This document shows positions 1-9,751 of a stretch of DNA of 15,940 nucleotides, piece after piece (positions within the stretch are counted from its first letter, which is position 1; each line of letters begins with the position of its first letter). Where the stretch lies: contig JAAAUF010000492.1 in assembly GCA_015499985.1 (NCBI GenBank), positions 9,275-25,214 on the forward strand. Direction: 5' to 3'. The position numbers and the translations under genes were made by a program. Below the pieces are notes generated by a model. It was not told the origin of the DNA. It did not search any database and saw only the letters and a list, made by a program, of their open reading frames with translations. This stretch comes from Haplosporangium gracile. Its lineage: Eukaryota > Mortierellomycota > Mortierellomycetes > Mortierellales > Mortierellaceae.

Positions 1-2332
1 GAGAATGTGCTGAACACGTCGGCAGGGATCAAAGGCTCCGGCAAGTCCTTGAGGAAGCGGAGGATGAGGCGAGAGAGGTCACGGGAGGAGACTCTGGGCT
101 TTGTTGGTTCGACAGGTGCGGTATCATCGCAGTCCCCGGCCTGATTGGTGATGCCATTCTCGGTGGTATCAGGCTCGGGCGCGGGCGCATCAAATGGATG
201 AACCTGGTTGTTGATATCGGAAGGTGGTGGCACCACTGGAGGGGTTAGGGACAAGTCAAAGAATTGCCCAAAGGGTCGCTGGTCAAACACATTAACCAAT
301 TTCTCAAACTCTTCATCCGATTCCTCCCAATCGACCGGGAATAGGCTGTCGATCGTCTCTACAACATCTTTTCGGGACACTAACGGTAGGACGGACAGGA
401 ATAGAAACAAAATGAGCAAGTGCGCGTGAATGCATGTGTGTGTGGTTAGAGTCTTTATCATTTCATGACAAAAGAAACTAACAAATTTCCCAATAAAATG
501 CAATGAACAGCACATGTTTACCTCGAGCACGAAGTTCTTCGGTGACATAGTACAGCACAAGAGGGATCCTTTGGCCATTGTCAAACATGGCCGACGCCAG
601 CTGCACAGATTGGTACAGCGGCATCCTGAACGCGTTATCCATGCGGTCCCCTTCTATTATGTTCGAATGAGAGGGCAAAAATATGAAAGGGTGATTAGCG
701 ACTCATTTTCATGTCGATGCAAACAACAGCTAACAGCGTTACAAAAAAAAAGAAATGTAACAAAAAATGAGCGGACATACCATTCTCATCTGGCTGGTGA
801 CTACTCTCAGATGGATTCTGCTCGGGGGCGACAGAGTCTTGCATAAGCCGTTGGAGGTAAACTTCATTGTCATAGACACCAGAGGCGCGCCTCTCACAGA
901 TCGATCCAACCACCTTTGGTGTACCATGCGTACTGAGTCGCCACCGCTGAGGCGTCGTGAGGTCCTGTCCAAGCCGATTCTCTCTCGGAACAACCGTCGG
1001 CGCGTCTTCAATGTCAACACCCGACACTACAACTTGTTCCTCATCGTAAGGTTCCGTCACAATGCCAATATCGGTCGGATTAATGACGGAGATGACTGGA
1101 ATGTTAGCCTCCTCCTCACTTTCAGCATTACCAGACAACGCAATGAAACCATCTGCTCTTTTCTGAACTACTTTTGCATCTCTAGTAGCAATGATACCAT
1201 CTTTCACTACTACATCGGCACCGTTACCGGCTACATTGTTTCTAGTGACGGGAAGCACATCTTTCGATGGGACCGAGCTAGGACCGACCGTGCTGGCGCC
1301 AACCTGATCCATACTGGCTCCTCTAGGTGTAGGAAGCTGCTTGGATGACGACCGACTGTCCTGGATCATTCGTTGTTGCTGCTGCTGCTGTGCAATCCAG
1401 TCTTCCTTGCCGTACTGCTTCATCTTGCCCAAGGACATAACCGACTCTGTATCTACCACTACTGCTCCTCCTCCGCCTCCGGTCAGTTTCCCGTGTGACT
1501 CTATAGTAGTCCTGGCTCGAATAGGCGGCAACAGGTCGGCATCCAGGTCCTTGACGCTAGATGTAGAGGATCCATTCAAAAGCAAACCTCTGAAGGATCC
1601 CGAACTAAACTTGTGCGTCAATCCTGTTTCAAACTCCAGTCCGAAATCGAGAATGTTATCATCGGATCCCATCTCAAACGGACGGTCGAGATCACTTAAC
1701 GCCTTGCGCTGCTCCCCTACAGACGAGACTGCCGGGGAAACGCCACTGCGAGTCTTATCCTCTAAAACAGATGAATGAGACCCAAACAACGGCGGGGCGC
1801 CGCTGGGGCTGCTACTGGAGAGGGTGGAACCGGCTTTGAGACTCTGGCGGAATTTTTTCCAGCCCTTGACCAGTTTCGAACCAGACTTGGGAACTCCGCC
1901 CTTAGTGAACTGCGGACCTCCTCTGCTCTCGGGTGAGGATCCATCAAGAGAACCCCACCGACTCTCTGCAAAAGCTTTCTCCACTGTCGACTCGACCATC
2001 GACTCCTGCGCGCTCTGGATACCGAGACTCGTCCCATCGATGATTGACATGGTTGGCTGCGTTGAGGCAGTCTTTAAGGTATCTCTAGGAGAGAAAGACG
2101 AAGCAGTGCTAAAGACATGACCATCCCCAGACTGTTCAGTGCCGCCGAGAGAGAATGAATTCGTGAGGTCAAGAGACAGGGATGGTTCCTCCTCCATGGA
2201 CTCGGGGAACAGGATGCCGTAGGGAGCGACGATTGCATTGAGTTGTGATTTGATATCTTCTGTCTCGAGGGCCAGGCGAAGCTTTGGGGAGGGTGGCGGC
2301 CTCGAATCTACGCTCTGCTGTCCATTGTTCAT
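1..2332 (-). CDS. RhoGAP-domain protein with long disordered N-terminus (partial, C-terminus beyond window)
   Basis: RhoGAP proteins speed GTP hydrolysis by Rho-family GTPases. Reading the minus strand I place exon 1 at 2332-781, exon 2 at 653-522 and exon 3 from 379 off the left edge. The introns are 780-654 (GTATGT...TAG) and 521-380 (GTAAAC...TAG), and the phases join correctly. Residues 1-517 look disordered: Ser/Pro-rich, with a Gly run, a six-Gln run and a basic patch (KLVKGWKKFRQSLK). The RhoGAP call rests on MPLYQSVQLASAMFDNGQRI followed by PLVLYYVTEELRAR (helix A region) and on RFLKDLPEPLIPADVF, the family's most recognisable core motif. Between these the usual G-(I/V)-F-R arginine-finger segment is not visible, and an acidic, Pro-rich insert of about 50 residues precedes the LPEPLIP motif. 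I chose ATG 2332 because the open frame further upstream is only Phe/Lys runs encoded by A/T tracts. Family assignment is fairly sure; catalytic activity is not. Confidence 0.77.
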
Positions 2333-2368
2333 TCTCGAGAAATAATATGATCCTATTTTTTCTTTTAA

Positions 2369-2397
2369 AAAAAAAGGCGGGAAAAAAAAAAAAAAAG
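2369..2397 (-). promoter_or_regulatory. T-tracts on sense strand just upstream of the RhoGAP gene start
   Basis: Two A-runs on the plus strand (T-runs on the sense strand), split by GGCGGG, lie about 40-65 bases upstream of ATG 2332. Poly(dA:dT) tracts commonly mark nucleosome-depleted fungal promoters or 5' leaders. That role here is inferred from position and composition only. Confidence 0.35.
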
Positions 2398-3060
2398 CGG
2401 GAGAAACGAAAAAAAGGTCGGGTGTGAGCACAAGCGCACACGTTTTCTATGTCTCTCTTGTTCTGTCGTCGTTCAATCAAATTCAGATAAATCCACATCA
2501 GTGAATCAGGTCTGTGCGGGGACTCAATCAAAAATGTTAAAAAGTCTCACCTTTTTTGCGCTCTTGTCTTTGCTAAGAAAGGATACTGGAGAGGGAAGAA
2601 GGGCGGAGAGAATGGATGGGGCGAGTTGGCTGAAAGAATGATGCGCTGTGCTCTACTGTCCTGTTCCTGTCGTACTTGCTTATTTTTTCTTCTGCAGGTC
2701 AGACGGGTCTCTATGATTTTTGTAGACGCAGTTTATGCCAGCGAGCAAGACACAAGGCGGTGTATGTAAAGAAAAATGAATGAATGAAAAAAGTGTCGAA
2801 TGTGGAAGAGTGCTGGCTCTGCTTCCGCGAGGAAAAAGACCGGAAGTAGTGAAAAAAAACGTCAGAACAAAAGGGGGCAGATGAGGGGCGTGAAAGAGTA
2901 CGATAAGAGAGGAGACGATGTACAGATGTGCCCCAATGGTAAGGAGTAGCGGAGATGGATAAGCTACAGTGCGTATTAGGTGGAAGAAGTGTGTGCGTAA
3001 AATGAATGTGAGCGTGCAAAGGGAATGATAGCGACGGCGACGGATACCAGGAATGAAAGA

Positions 3061-3225
3061 GTTTCCGATAGTGAGAGGGAAGGAGAGAGGGAGGGATGAG
3101 GAAGAGAATGAAGTTAAAAGGGAAGGGAAAAAATAATAGAAGGAAAAAAACAAAACAAGAAGAAAAAAGGAAAGGGAAGGGAACAGAAGGAAACAAGGAA
3201 AAAAAAGGAGGGATGAGATGGCGAG
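3061..3225. repeat. Purine-rich low-complexity tract
   Basis: The plus strand is almost uninterrupted G/A with runs of A and GGGA/GGAAG words. On the minus strand it is the same kind of pyrimidine-rich stretch found upstream of rho1 and of the DUF300 gene, so it may mark a promoter firing towards the RhoGAP gene. Confidence 0.5.
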
Positions 3226-5088
3226 GCTGAATAGAACAATGGAAAGCCCAAAAACTGGTGAAGTTCATGGTGACGGATGGGATTATGAGAGATAATGGGA
3301 CATTTTAACAAGGACAATGGTTGCCAGAATGGCAGCACTTACTTACGCGGTACACAACTCACAATCACGGAAAAAAAGGACTAGTACATGAACAAAAAAT
3401 TCAAGGTCAAGGACAAGAGAGAGATAAGAACGCGATTCTGGAGCACTTTGATGACGCATTCAGTCATCCTTCAGCCAACGACAATGGTGTCGATGCTCCC
3501 TGTCTCCTTCTCCCCCTCTTCTGTCAATCACTCTTGTCTGTGTGTTTGTATTTTTTTTTCTTATTTTTTTTGACCATCTTCGTTCGAACTCACCAAACCA
3601 AAGTGGTTTTCGTTCTAATTGTTTTTCTTTTTTTCACAATCCAGTCTGTCATGTTGAATTGCTGGGCGAGCGAGGAAAAGAGACCATGAAAGTATATGAG
3701 AGTTCGAGGTTTATCCCATACGAAGGATGAGCAATGGACAAACACTTTTTCAAGGAGATCAAGGCATGGTATCGTTTTCTTGTATACTCATGCAGCGTTC
3801 TTTTTCGTTCTTCTTTTTTCTTTTCCTCCCTTCTTGATGGTTCTGTTGTTTTGGAGGTATTTTATTCTCCATTTGTGAATGACATTGCTCATTGAGAGTG
3901 AGGAGAATAATGCATGCGGTTTACCTGAGAGGACGACGAACTGGAAGAATAGTAAAAATGAGCGAGTGAGCCTTTTTTGTCCATGTAGCACGGAGGTCCA
4001 CTAAAACAACCATCCATGCCTGAATCGAAATGGTCAATCGGGTCTCTGCCTTTCGCAGACACAGCAGAATGTATTAAAGGGAAAGGAAAAGGATAGCAGC
4101 TAATCAAGAGAGCATTTTAAATGTGAGTTAACTAATGGGTAGAGATATTTCCATTGGAATGTCCCTTCTAACCTCACCAGCGACACTTTTTTTTGCATTT
4201 TAGGGCAACGATGCAATACCAGCTAAAATGATGGTACCCATTGACAAGAACATCAACAAACAAGGATGCCTGCCTCCTTCACCAACTCCACCTCCACCTT
4301 TGTCTCTCTTCCCCCTTGACCAAGATCCAACCTGCCTTTCTAATCTACCACAAGTCGCAGCCAGCTCGTCCCTTGTGCGTTGTCTCCATTTCGTTATTGG
4401 CAGTATTGAGGAGCCAAAAGAAAACAAAAGGGTGAACAGAGAACATTCAAGACAATGGTCGCGTGGGTACAGCTTGCCTATGGACTCCATTTTCTTATGT
4501 TGCGCTGTACAGTACATGTCCATGATAATATCACAAACAACTCTTGTTTTTTTTCCCTCCTTTTTTTCTTTCTGTTCCACTCTCGTAAAGGAAACAACAA
4601 AACGCCCAGGGAGTTGGTATGATATGTGTGGGATTGCATTCTAGTTGATGGAAAGGGCACTAAATACCCTCTTTCACTCGCCTTCCCGTGTACCTCCAAA
4701 TTCCTTGCAAAAAAAAAAAAAGAAGAGGAGAATGGGTCGCAAAACAGCCTTCTCTCCTTGCAATTTTCTTGGGAATGCACTCTATGTCTCCGTGTTGAGA
4801 TGGCACATCTTCCTCTTCAGATATAATCCCCAAAAATGATACAACTAATTTGTCAAGAAAAAAGCGAATCAAAATAAGAAACAATCGCATCGCGACCGAC
4901 TGGTCGACACCCTGGAATGAACGTGACTTCTCCTTGGTCTTTTGCCTTCAATAAATCAGATGACTCTCCTTACAATGTTCGCAAAAATACAACAAGCATG
5001 GAAGAGCCATGCCATGCTGCATACAGCTTTCCAAGATCTGGACAATGGAAAAGAAAAGAGCAGAAGCAGATAAGGAAGAGACGAGCGA

Positions 5089-5094
5089 TTTATT
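5089..5094 (-). terminator. pac1 polyadenylation signal (AATAAA)
   Basis: The minus strand reads AATAAA only about 20 bases after the pac1 stop codon (5118-5116). It is the first canonical signal downstream, and it implies a very short 3' untranslated region if used. Confidence 0.55.
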
Positions 5095-5115
5095 AGCAGG
5101 ACAATGCAGATTCCT

Positions 5116-7653
5116 TCAGCGGCATTGCCATAGTTTTACAGTCTAGATTTAAAGGATATAAAGGTAAATGAAGTAATGTCAGTTTTTTTTTTTTAGCGAC
5201 TTATGCATGTTTTTCTCAACAGACAAACCAGATAACAAAAAAAAAAATGTGCGAGAATATATATTGCAGTGGAGGCGTTTCGCTATCATGCTCAGTCCTG
5301 TTCATTACCTGATCAACCGAGCCTGTCGCTACAACGGGACTTGTCGTATTAAATGCAATGCAGGTCACAAAGTGCGAGTGTGCCTCCATCGTCTTCATAC
5401 AACGTCCTGACTTCAGATCCCAAATCTTCATTGTCTTGTCGTCCGAAGCACTCAGCAGGAATTTGCCGGATGGATGAAACACCAGTCCTCTGACCCAGTT
5501 ATCGTGACCAATCTATTCAACATGCATAAAGCAGATAAAAAGAATGAGCGCCTTTGACTCCTGCGGACAGCATTTGCATGTACAGTATCCAACAGCATTT
5601 GCATGTCCATACCAGGGTGTGGATGCACTGTCCTGTAGAATCCCAGATCTTAATGGTCTTGTCTCTTGATCCTGTAGCAGCATACTGTCCAGGAAGAGGC
5701 TGCTCCTTGGAGCTCACCTTGGGCTAAAATAAAAGAAAAAGTCGAACACATTAAACAGGAAATAGATGCTTAGTCAATCATCCAGACTTCACAGAGTTCG
5801 ATTCGAGGAAAGAAGACGTTACAATAATACGTACGTCGATTCCAATGAGCTCCTTGATGAACGGGTAAGCAGCCAAGGGTGCAAAGGCTGCGCATTCTAC
5901 AACGTTATCGTGTCCTCTGTACTCGCTCTTGCACTCTCCTGTCGAGACATCCCAAATACGCGCCGTCTAATGCGTTTGTAACAAGAGATTTGAACACAGA
6001 AATGGTTAGGCTGAAACAGTCAAAGCTCGAGTTGGAAAATATGGCGTATTGAAAAATAGAGCTGAAACCTTGACAGTACCTGATCACTAGAGCAGCTCAC
6101 AAGAAGACGTCCGTCCTGACTTGGCTGAATGAATCGAACCCACTCCAAATGCCCAGCGATTGTTTTCACACAGTATCTAATGAAACCGTAGAATAATAAT
6201 AAAAAAAAACGCGGTTCGTATCAATGAGCTCTGATATTAGTTTTGGCAATATCCTGAATGCACGTTTGCAAAAACTAAGCACTGAAGTCGAGTAGAATTC
6301 CTTACCCTGTGGAGAGCTCCCAGAGCATAATCGTTTTGTCACGAGATGCTGAGGCAATCGTGTCGCCAGATGGGAGAAAAGCGACTGACGACACACTGTG
6401 GTCGTGCCCAAACAAAGTCTTAATGCACTTGTAGTCTTGCTGAAGATCCCAAATTTTGATGCTCAAATCATTTGAACACGACACTATTAATTGAATGGCG
6501 ATAATGGGGCGATTCATGGGTGAGCAAATGAGTTCGACCATAAATAATAAAGCAAGACCATGGTCGCCAAAGTGTTGTCGAAAAACAAAATAAGGTCATC
6601 TGCGGTTTACCCAAAAAGTTGCCTTTCGGATCAAAGGCAAGATCCTGAACAGCCTTAGTGTGTCCTTTGAGTGTCCGCTCGTATTCGCCCGTCTCATAAT
6701 CATAAATCCGTATTGTGGTGTCTTCCGAAGCAGAAGCGAGAATGGTGAAAACGGGGTGGAATGCCACGCGTGTGATCGGGTTGCGATGGCCCGTCAACGT
6801 CCAGCGCTCAGGTGGCCGGGGAATCCAGTCTCCTGAACTAGTGACTTTCCTCACGGGCGCGTTACTAAGTTCCTCCTGCATAGCCGTCATTTTGCTTTCA
6901 AGGTCCATGATCTACAGCGACGGAGCCAAAGACAACAACAAGACTTGATTAGTACCATGGCCCTTTTTTTCTACTTCTCTCTCTCTCTCTCTTCCCTCTA
7001 TTGCACTCTTTCTCGCTCTCTCTCCTATCAAATAAATAAACACACCGACTTTTGCAAATACTAGCTCTATTTCTGTGATTTCTCCCTGCTCTGTCTCGCC
7101 CTACCAAGCTCTTTCTTTCCCACTCTTATCAAATAAGCACGTCCAAACCCCCTCTGCGTTTTGCACGTTAAATATTTCCACGTTGCGATTGTATTCGTAT
7201 TTTCAGTCGCCGTGCGTAGCACATGGGCATATACACTGTGAAATGACGCATGCTAAAAAGTACAAACACGCGCACCACCCGCACGCCCTCCTCTCCTTCG
7301 CACAGCAAAGTCGCATGACAATCATTACCTTCTTTTGCAAACGGATCACAGAGGTCCATTTTTTCTCTAGCAGTCCTGAGGAATTCTGCTTTGGTCCTGG
7401 AGTAAAGGCTTGGTTCCCGGACTCGTTCCTGAATGTCTGGAATGATTCTGTGAATCCGTTGGTGCTCAAGTAATCCAAAATGGCCTTGTGCCTACGCTCA
7501 CAAAACAAGATTGAGTTGAAGTGTCAATAACACCGAATAGACAAGAAAACTGCCTCAACAGACCCGTGGTTCACATGTGGTGAAACAGTAAAAACATCCT
7601 AAAACCACTTACAGCTCATCGCGCTGCCTCTCGCTTAGAACGCTCTTGGACAT
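5116..7653 (-). CDS. pac1: Nuclear distribution protein PAC1 / LIS1, dynein regulator
   Basis: LIS1/PAC1 binds the dynein motor ring with NudE/NDEL partners and controls dynein-driven nuclear migration and spindle positioning on cytoplasmic microtubules. Nine exons join in frame: 7653-7613, 7491-7329, 6911-6611, 6483-6306, 6176-6080, 5966-5835, 5723-5613, 5512-5309 and 5142-5116. They total 1254 nt, or 417 aa, close to the usual 410. All introns are GT-AG; most are 100-166 nt, intron 2 is 417 nt. Residues about 8-40 form the LisH dimerisation motif ([17 protein letters not shown]), followed by [16 protein letters not shown] and a short coiled coil to about residue 85, both LIS1 hallmarks. WIPRPPERW then leads into seven WD40 blades, with [72 protein letters not shown] and the final [14 protein letters not shown]. 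The LIS1-specific insertion in blade 5 is present. The last exon has only eight sense codons. No broken residues were seen, so it should be functional. Confidence 0.96.
5567..5606. repeat. 15-bp direct repeat, 25-bp period, in pac1 intron 7
   Basis: The word ACAGCATTTGCATGT occurs at 5567-5581 and again at 5592-5606. In the sense direction both copies contain ATGCAAAT and lie just inside the 5' splice site of intron 7 (5612-5513). It looks like a small tandem duplication next to the donor; no function is evident. Confidence 0.8.
6966..7024. repeat. CT-rich microsatellite inside pac1 intron 2
   Basis: A (TC)n run and flanking CT-rich sequence lie within the 417-nt intron 2 of pac1 (7328-6912), the longest intron of that gene. 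On the coding strand this is a GA tract, opposite to the pyrimidine bias of promoters in this window, so it is more likely simple-repeat expansion than an acceptor tract. Confidence 0.7.
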
Positions 7654-7959
7654 GGTATCTGAGTGGGTGAGGAAAGGGTGGTCGCGAAGGGTCGGATGTT
7701 GCTGCTCTGAGGAGTAGACGTCTTTGTGATAATGCTTGGGCAAAGATCCTGTTATTCAATGTGGTCTTGTTGTTTGCTGTTTATCGCGGATGACACAATT
7801 GCTCCTGTGTGTTGCTTGATGTAATCCGCTTGCTTTTTTGTAGTTGCTTTGCAGCCTTGGGTGACTCCTTGGTCCTGTTCTATTGACTCTATGTGAAAAT
7901 GTCGCCCTTTTTTTTCGTCGTTCTTATTGCCGGAAAGGAACTGATAGGAAAATGACGCC

Positions 7960-7993
7960 AAAAAAAAAAAAAAAAAAAAAAAGAAAAAAAAAA
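7960..7993 (-). promoter_or_regulatory. Poly(dA:dT) tract about 310 bp upstream of pac1
   Basis: There are 23 consecutive A, one G, then ten A on the plus strand, which is a T-tract on the pac1 sense strand. Long tracts of this kind exclude nucleosomes in fungal promoters. A matching T-run lies about 250 bp upstream of rho1. The function is inferred from position. Confidence 0.4.
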
Positions 7994-8050
7994 GAGTCTA
8001 GAGAGATTGAACAACAGGACAAGGAAAGAAAGAGAGAAATGGCAATGAGA

Positions 8051-8734
8051 TTAGTTTAGTGCACCAGCTGTTGTTTTTTTTGGTTTCACGATGGAATCAG
8101 ACTGACACGGGGCGGAAGGAACAGCACGCGCCAATGACTGGTATTTCGAATACACAGACATACACAACACACATACACGCGTGTGCAAGGCGTGCGTGTG
8201 TCTGTGCCTGTGTATATTTTGTTGTTGTTGTTGTTGTGGTGGTGGTGGTGGTGGTGATGTTGGCTGGATGATGGCGAAGAAAAGATGATGATCCAAGATT
8301 GGCTCGCTGAACCACTGACTGAACTGAATTGAACGGCCTGACTGATTGGCTGGCTGACTGATTGGCTGGCTGACTGATTGGCTGGCTGACTGATTGGCTG
8401 ACTGACTGCCTGGTGAAAGGGATGGTCGACAGGACAAAGCTGTTTCGTTGCTGCTATTGCTGCGACTGTTGCGCTCCAAAGGCCGAGTATGCTGGAGAGT
8501 AAGACGAATGTCGTCCAGATATGGATTTATTCGCATGTATGGAAGGAAGAAGAGGTCTTCCGTAAGCAGTGTGTTGACGAATACCCCTGCTCCCGCTGCT
8601 GCCTGTGAAGGAGAGTCGATACTCCCGTTCCTGTGTTGCTGCTCCCGTGCACAGCTGGTGTTGTTTTTTTTCTTTTCTTTTCCAGTTGGAGTACGTGTGT
8701 GTATGTCATCCCCATTCAAGTTGATTCCAGACAT
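8051..8734 (-). CDS. Doubtful open reading frame, low-complexity product (227 aa)
   Basis: I do not recognise this product. The frame opens with MSGINLNGDDIHTRTP and has an ordinary-looking middle (VNTLLTEDLFFLPYMRINPY), then Ser/Gln/Asn/Pro repeats encoded by a 16-bp tandem repeat, a proline run and a glutamine run encoded by a GTT/GTG microsatellite, and a His/Arg-rich tail. For it: a strongly pyrimidine-rich sense stretch (8990-8819) sits just upstream of its ATG, as at confident genes here. Against it: much of the frame is translated simple repeat and no family motif is visible. It could equally be an upstream leader exon region of pac1 or chance. Possible introns (for example a GTACTC donor early in the frame) were not resolved. 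Confidence 0.18.
   Translation of the reverse strand: MSGINLNGDDIHTRTPTGKEKKKNNTSCAREQQHRNGSIDSPSQAAAGAGVFVNTLLTEDLFFLPYMRINPYLDDIRLTLQHTRPLERNSRSNSSNETALSCRPSLSPGSQSANQSASQSVSQPISQPANQSGRSIQFSQWFSEPILDHHLFFAIIQPTSPPPPPPQQQQQQNIHRHRHTHALHTRVCVLCMSVYSKYQSLARAVPSAPCQSDSIVKPKKTTAGALN
8221..8255. repeat. GTT/GTG trinucleotide microsatellite
   Basis: Consecutive GTT units pass directly into consecutive GTG units on the plus strand. On the minus strand they would read as Pro and Gln codons of the doubtful 227-aa frame. Confidence 0.9.
8341..8400. repeat. 16-bp tandem repeat (3.75 copies)
   Basis: Three perfect copies of ACTGATTGGCTGGCTG are followed by a 12-base partial copy, with degenerate CTGACTG/ACTGACTGCC flanks on both sides. 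Its unit is not a multiple of three, yet it remains open in the minus-strand frame, where it gives Ser/Gln/Asn/Pro-rich sequence. Confidence 0.93.
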
Positions 8735-8818
8735 TTGAAGTTAAAGAATGAATGTGAGCAAGAGTAAGTATGTGAGTAGAAGTTGGTTTTGTTGTTGTTT
8801 GTTCACGCACGGGCAAGG

Positions 8819-8992
8819 AGGACGGAGAGAGAGAGGGAGAGAGGGACAGAGAGAGAGAGCGCGACGACGGGCCGACGAGGAGGAGGAGAGTGTGAAGAAA
8901 AGGAAGAAGAAAAGAAGAAAAGAAGAAGAGGGAGAGTGGAGTGAAAAAAGAAGAGAGGAAGAAAAGAAAGAAGGAAAAAAAAAAAAGAGTGA
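8819..8992. repeat. GA-rich low-complexity tract
   Basis: The plus strand is nearly all purine (GAGAGA, GGAGGA and GAAGAAAAGAAG words, ending in an A-run). Read on the minus strand it is a CT-rich promoter-like stretch pointing towards the doubtful frame at 8734 and towards pac1. Confidence 0.6.
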
Positions 8993-9561
8993 CCCGCGCT
9001 AAAATCAATCAAATTCATTAAAAGGGAAAAAAATAAAACATTATCAGTCTATGAGTGTGGTCAGAGAACCACAAATGCACTCACATTAAGCCCCATTGGA
9101 CATCCTTTTGGTAAAAGGATATGAGAGTGTGAGATGAAGATGACAAAGGAGCACCTTTTTTGTCTTTATCGTGCTCTTTCCTCAATCTCTTTGTTTCTTT
9201 CGATAGCAAGTCTTCATATCCATGCTTGTGCTTACTCGCCTTTCTTGATCGTTTTTACTCTTTTCACGAACAATACCAAGCTCCTTTTCATTCTCGTCAC
9301 CTTTTTTTATATTTTTTTTGGTGGCGACAAGAGATAAGTCTGTGTTTTTATCTTTCCCATCATCCCAACTATGATGGTGGTAGTAGCTGTTACTACTTTT
9401 TATTATGCTGTGTTACTGCTCTCTTTTCCCCTTGGATAGATAAAAAGAAAGAACGAGAGGATGACCCCATGGCCCTATTCTCGTGGCTCTTCATATCGCG
9501 AGCGAGCTTGAGCCAAATATTCAAGGGACATCTGTGCTCGGCAGAGCAAGAAAAAAAAATC

Positions 9562-9573
9562 AGTGACGTCACT
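9562..9573. promoter_or_regulatory. Perfect CRE palindrome (AGTGACGTCACT)
   Basis: A 12-base perfect palindrome contains the full ATF/CREB-type site TGACGTCA. Fungal bZIP factors of the Atf1 type bind this site in stress-responsive promoters. It lies about 1.3 kb upstream of the rho1 start and 1.9 kb upstream of the pac1 start, so either gene, or neither, could be its target. Confidence 0.35.
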
Positions 9574-9694
9574 CGGATTTTTTGGACATGGTTTTTCGTT
9601 CTTTATTTCCTTTCCTCCAGCAACTGAATCATACACTTTCCTTCGACTTGTTCATTCCACTCTCTTGTAAGTTTTTATCTACTTCTTCATCAGC

Positions 9695-9751
9695 TCACGT
9701 ACTCTCTCACTCTCACCCTCTCTCACCCTCTCTCTCTCTCTCTCTCTCTCT
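9695..9751. repeat. CT microsatellite upstream of rho1
   Basis: A run of CTCTCACT/CCCTCT units passes into uninterrupted (CT)n on the plus strand. It belongs to the long pyrimidine-biased stretch leading to rho1. Confidence 0.75.

Larger units (their letters stand above)
2333..5115. other. Intergenic region with no confident gene (2.8 kb)
   Basis: This lies between the start of the RhoGAP gene and the 3' end of pac1, both on the minus strand. The part from about 2560 to 3240 is purine-rich on the plus strand, so it is pyrimidine-rich in the sense direction of the RhoGAP gene and probably holds its promoter and leader. The long open frames on the minus strand there are Phe/Ser/Pro-rich translations of that bias and are not believable proteins. 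From 3300 to 4900 composition is mixed. A few short frames (for example minus 4107-3920, minus 4890-4660, and plus 4204-4644 after an intron-like segment) could be exons of an unrecognised or decayed gene, but none shows a family motif. I saw no tRNA, rRNA or recognisable snRNA. Confidence 0.5.

Noticed and set aside
767..2120. Plus-strand frames of 98-193 aa
   Set aside because: They lie antisense to the RhoGAP coding exon 1, which has a consistent frame, splice sites and a domain; the plus frames show no recognisable protein.
2680..3338. Overlapping long minus-strand frames (157, 185 and 74 aa)
   Set aside because: They are Phe/Ser/Pro/Leu-rich translations of a purine-rich tract, open in several frames at once, with no family motif or consistent splicing.
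3575..3600. GTTCGAACTC resembling a tRNA B box
   Set aside because: No A box or cloverleaf can be formed from the T-rich sequence upstream. Similar GTTCGA words at 661, 3704 and 5796 also failed.
8341..8400. 16-bp tandem repeat as a functional protein-binding array
   Set aside because: It is a perfect short minisatellite next to another microsatellite; slippage explains it without assuming function.
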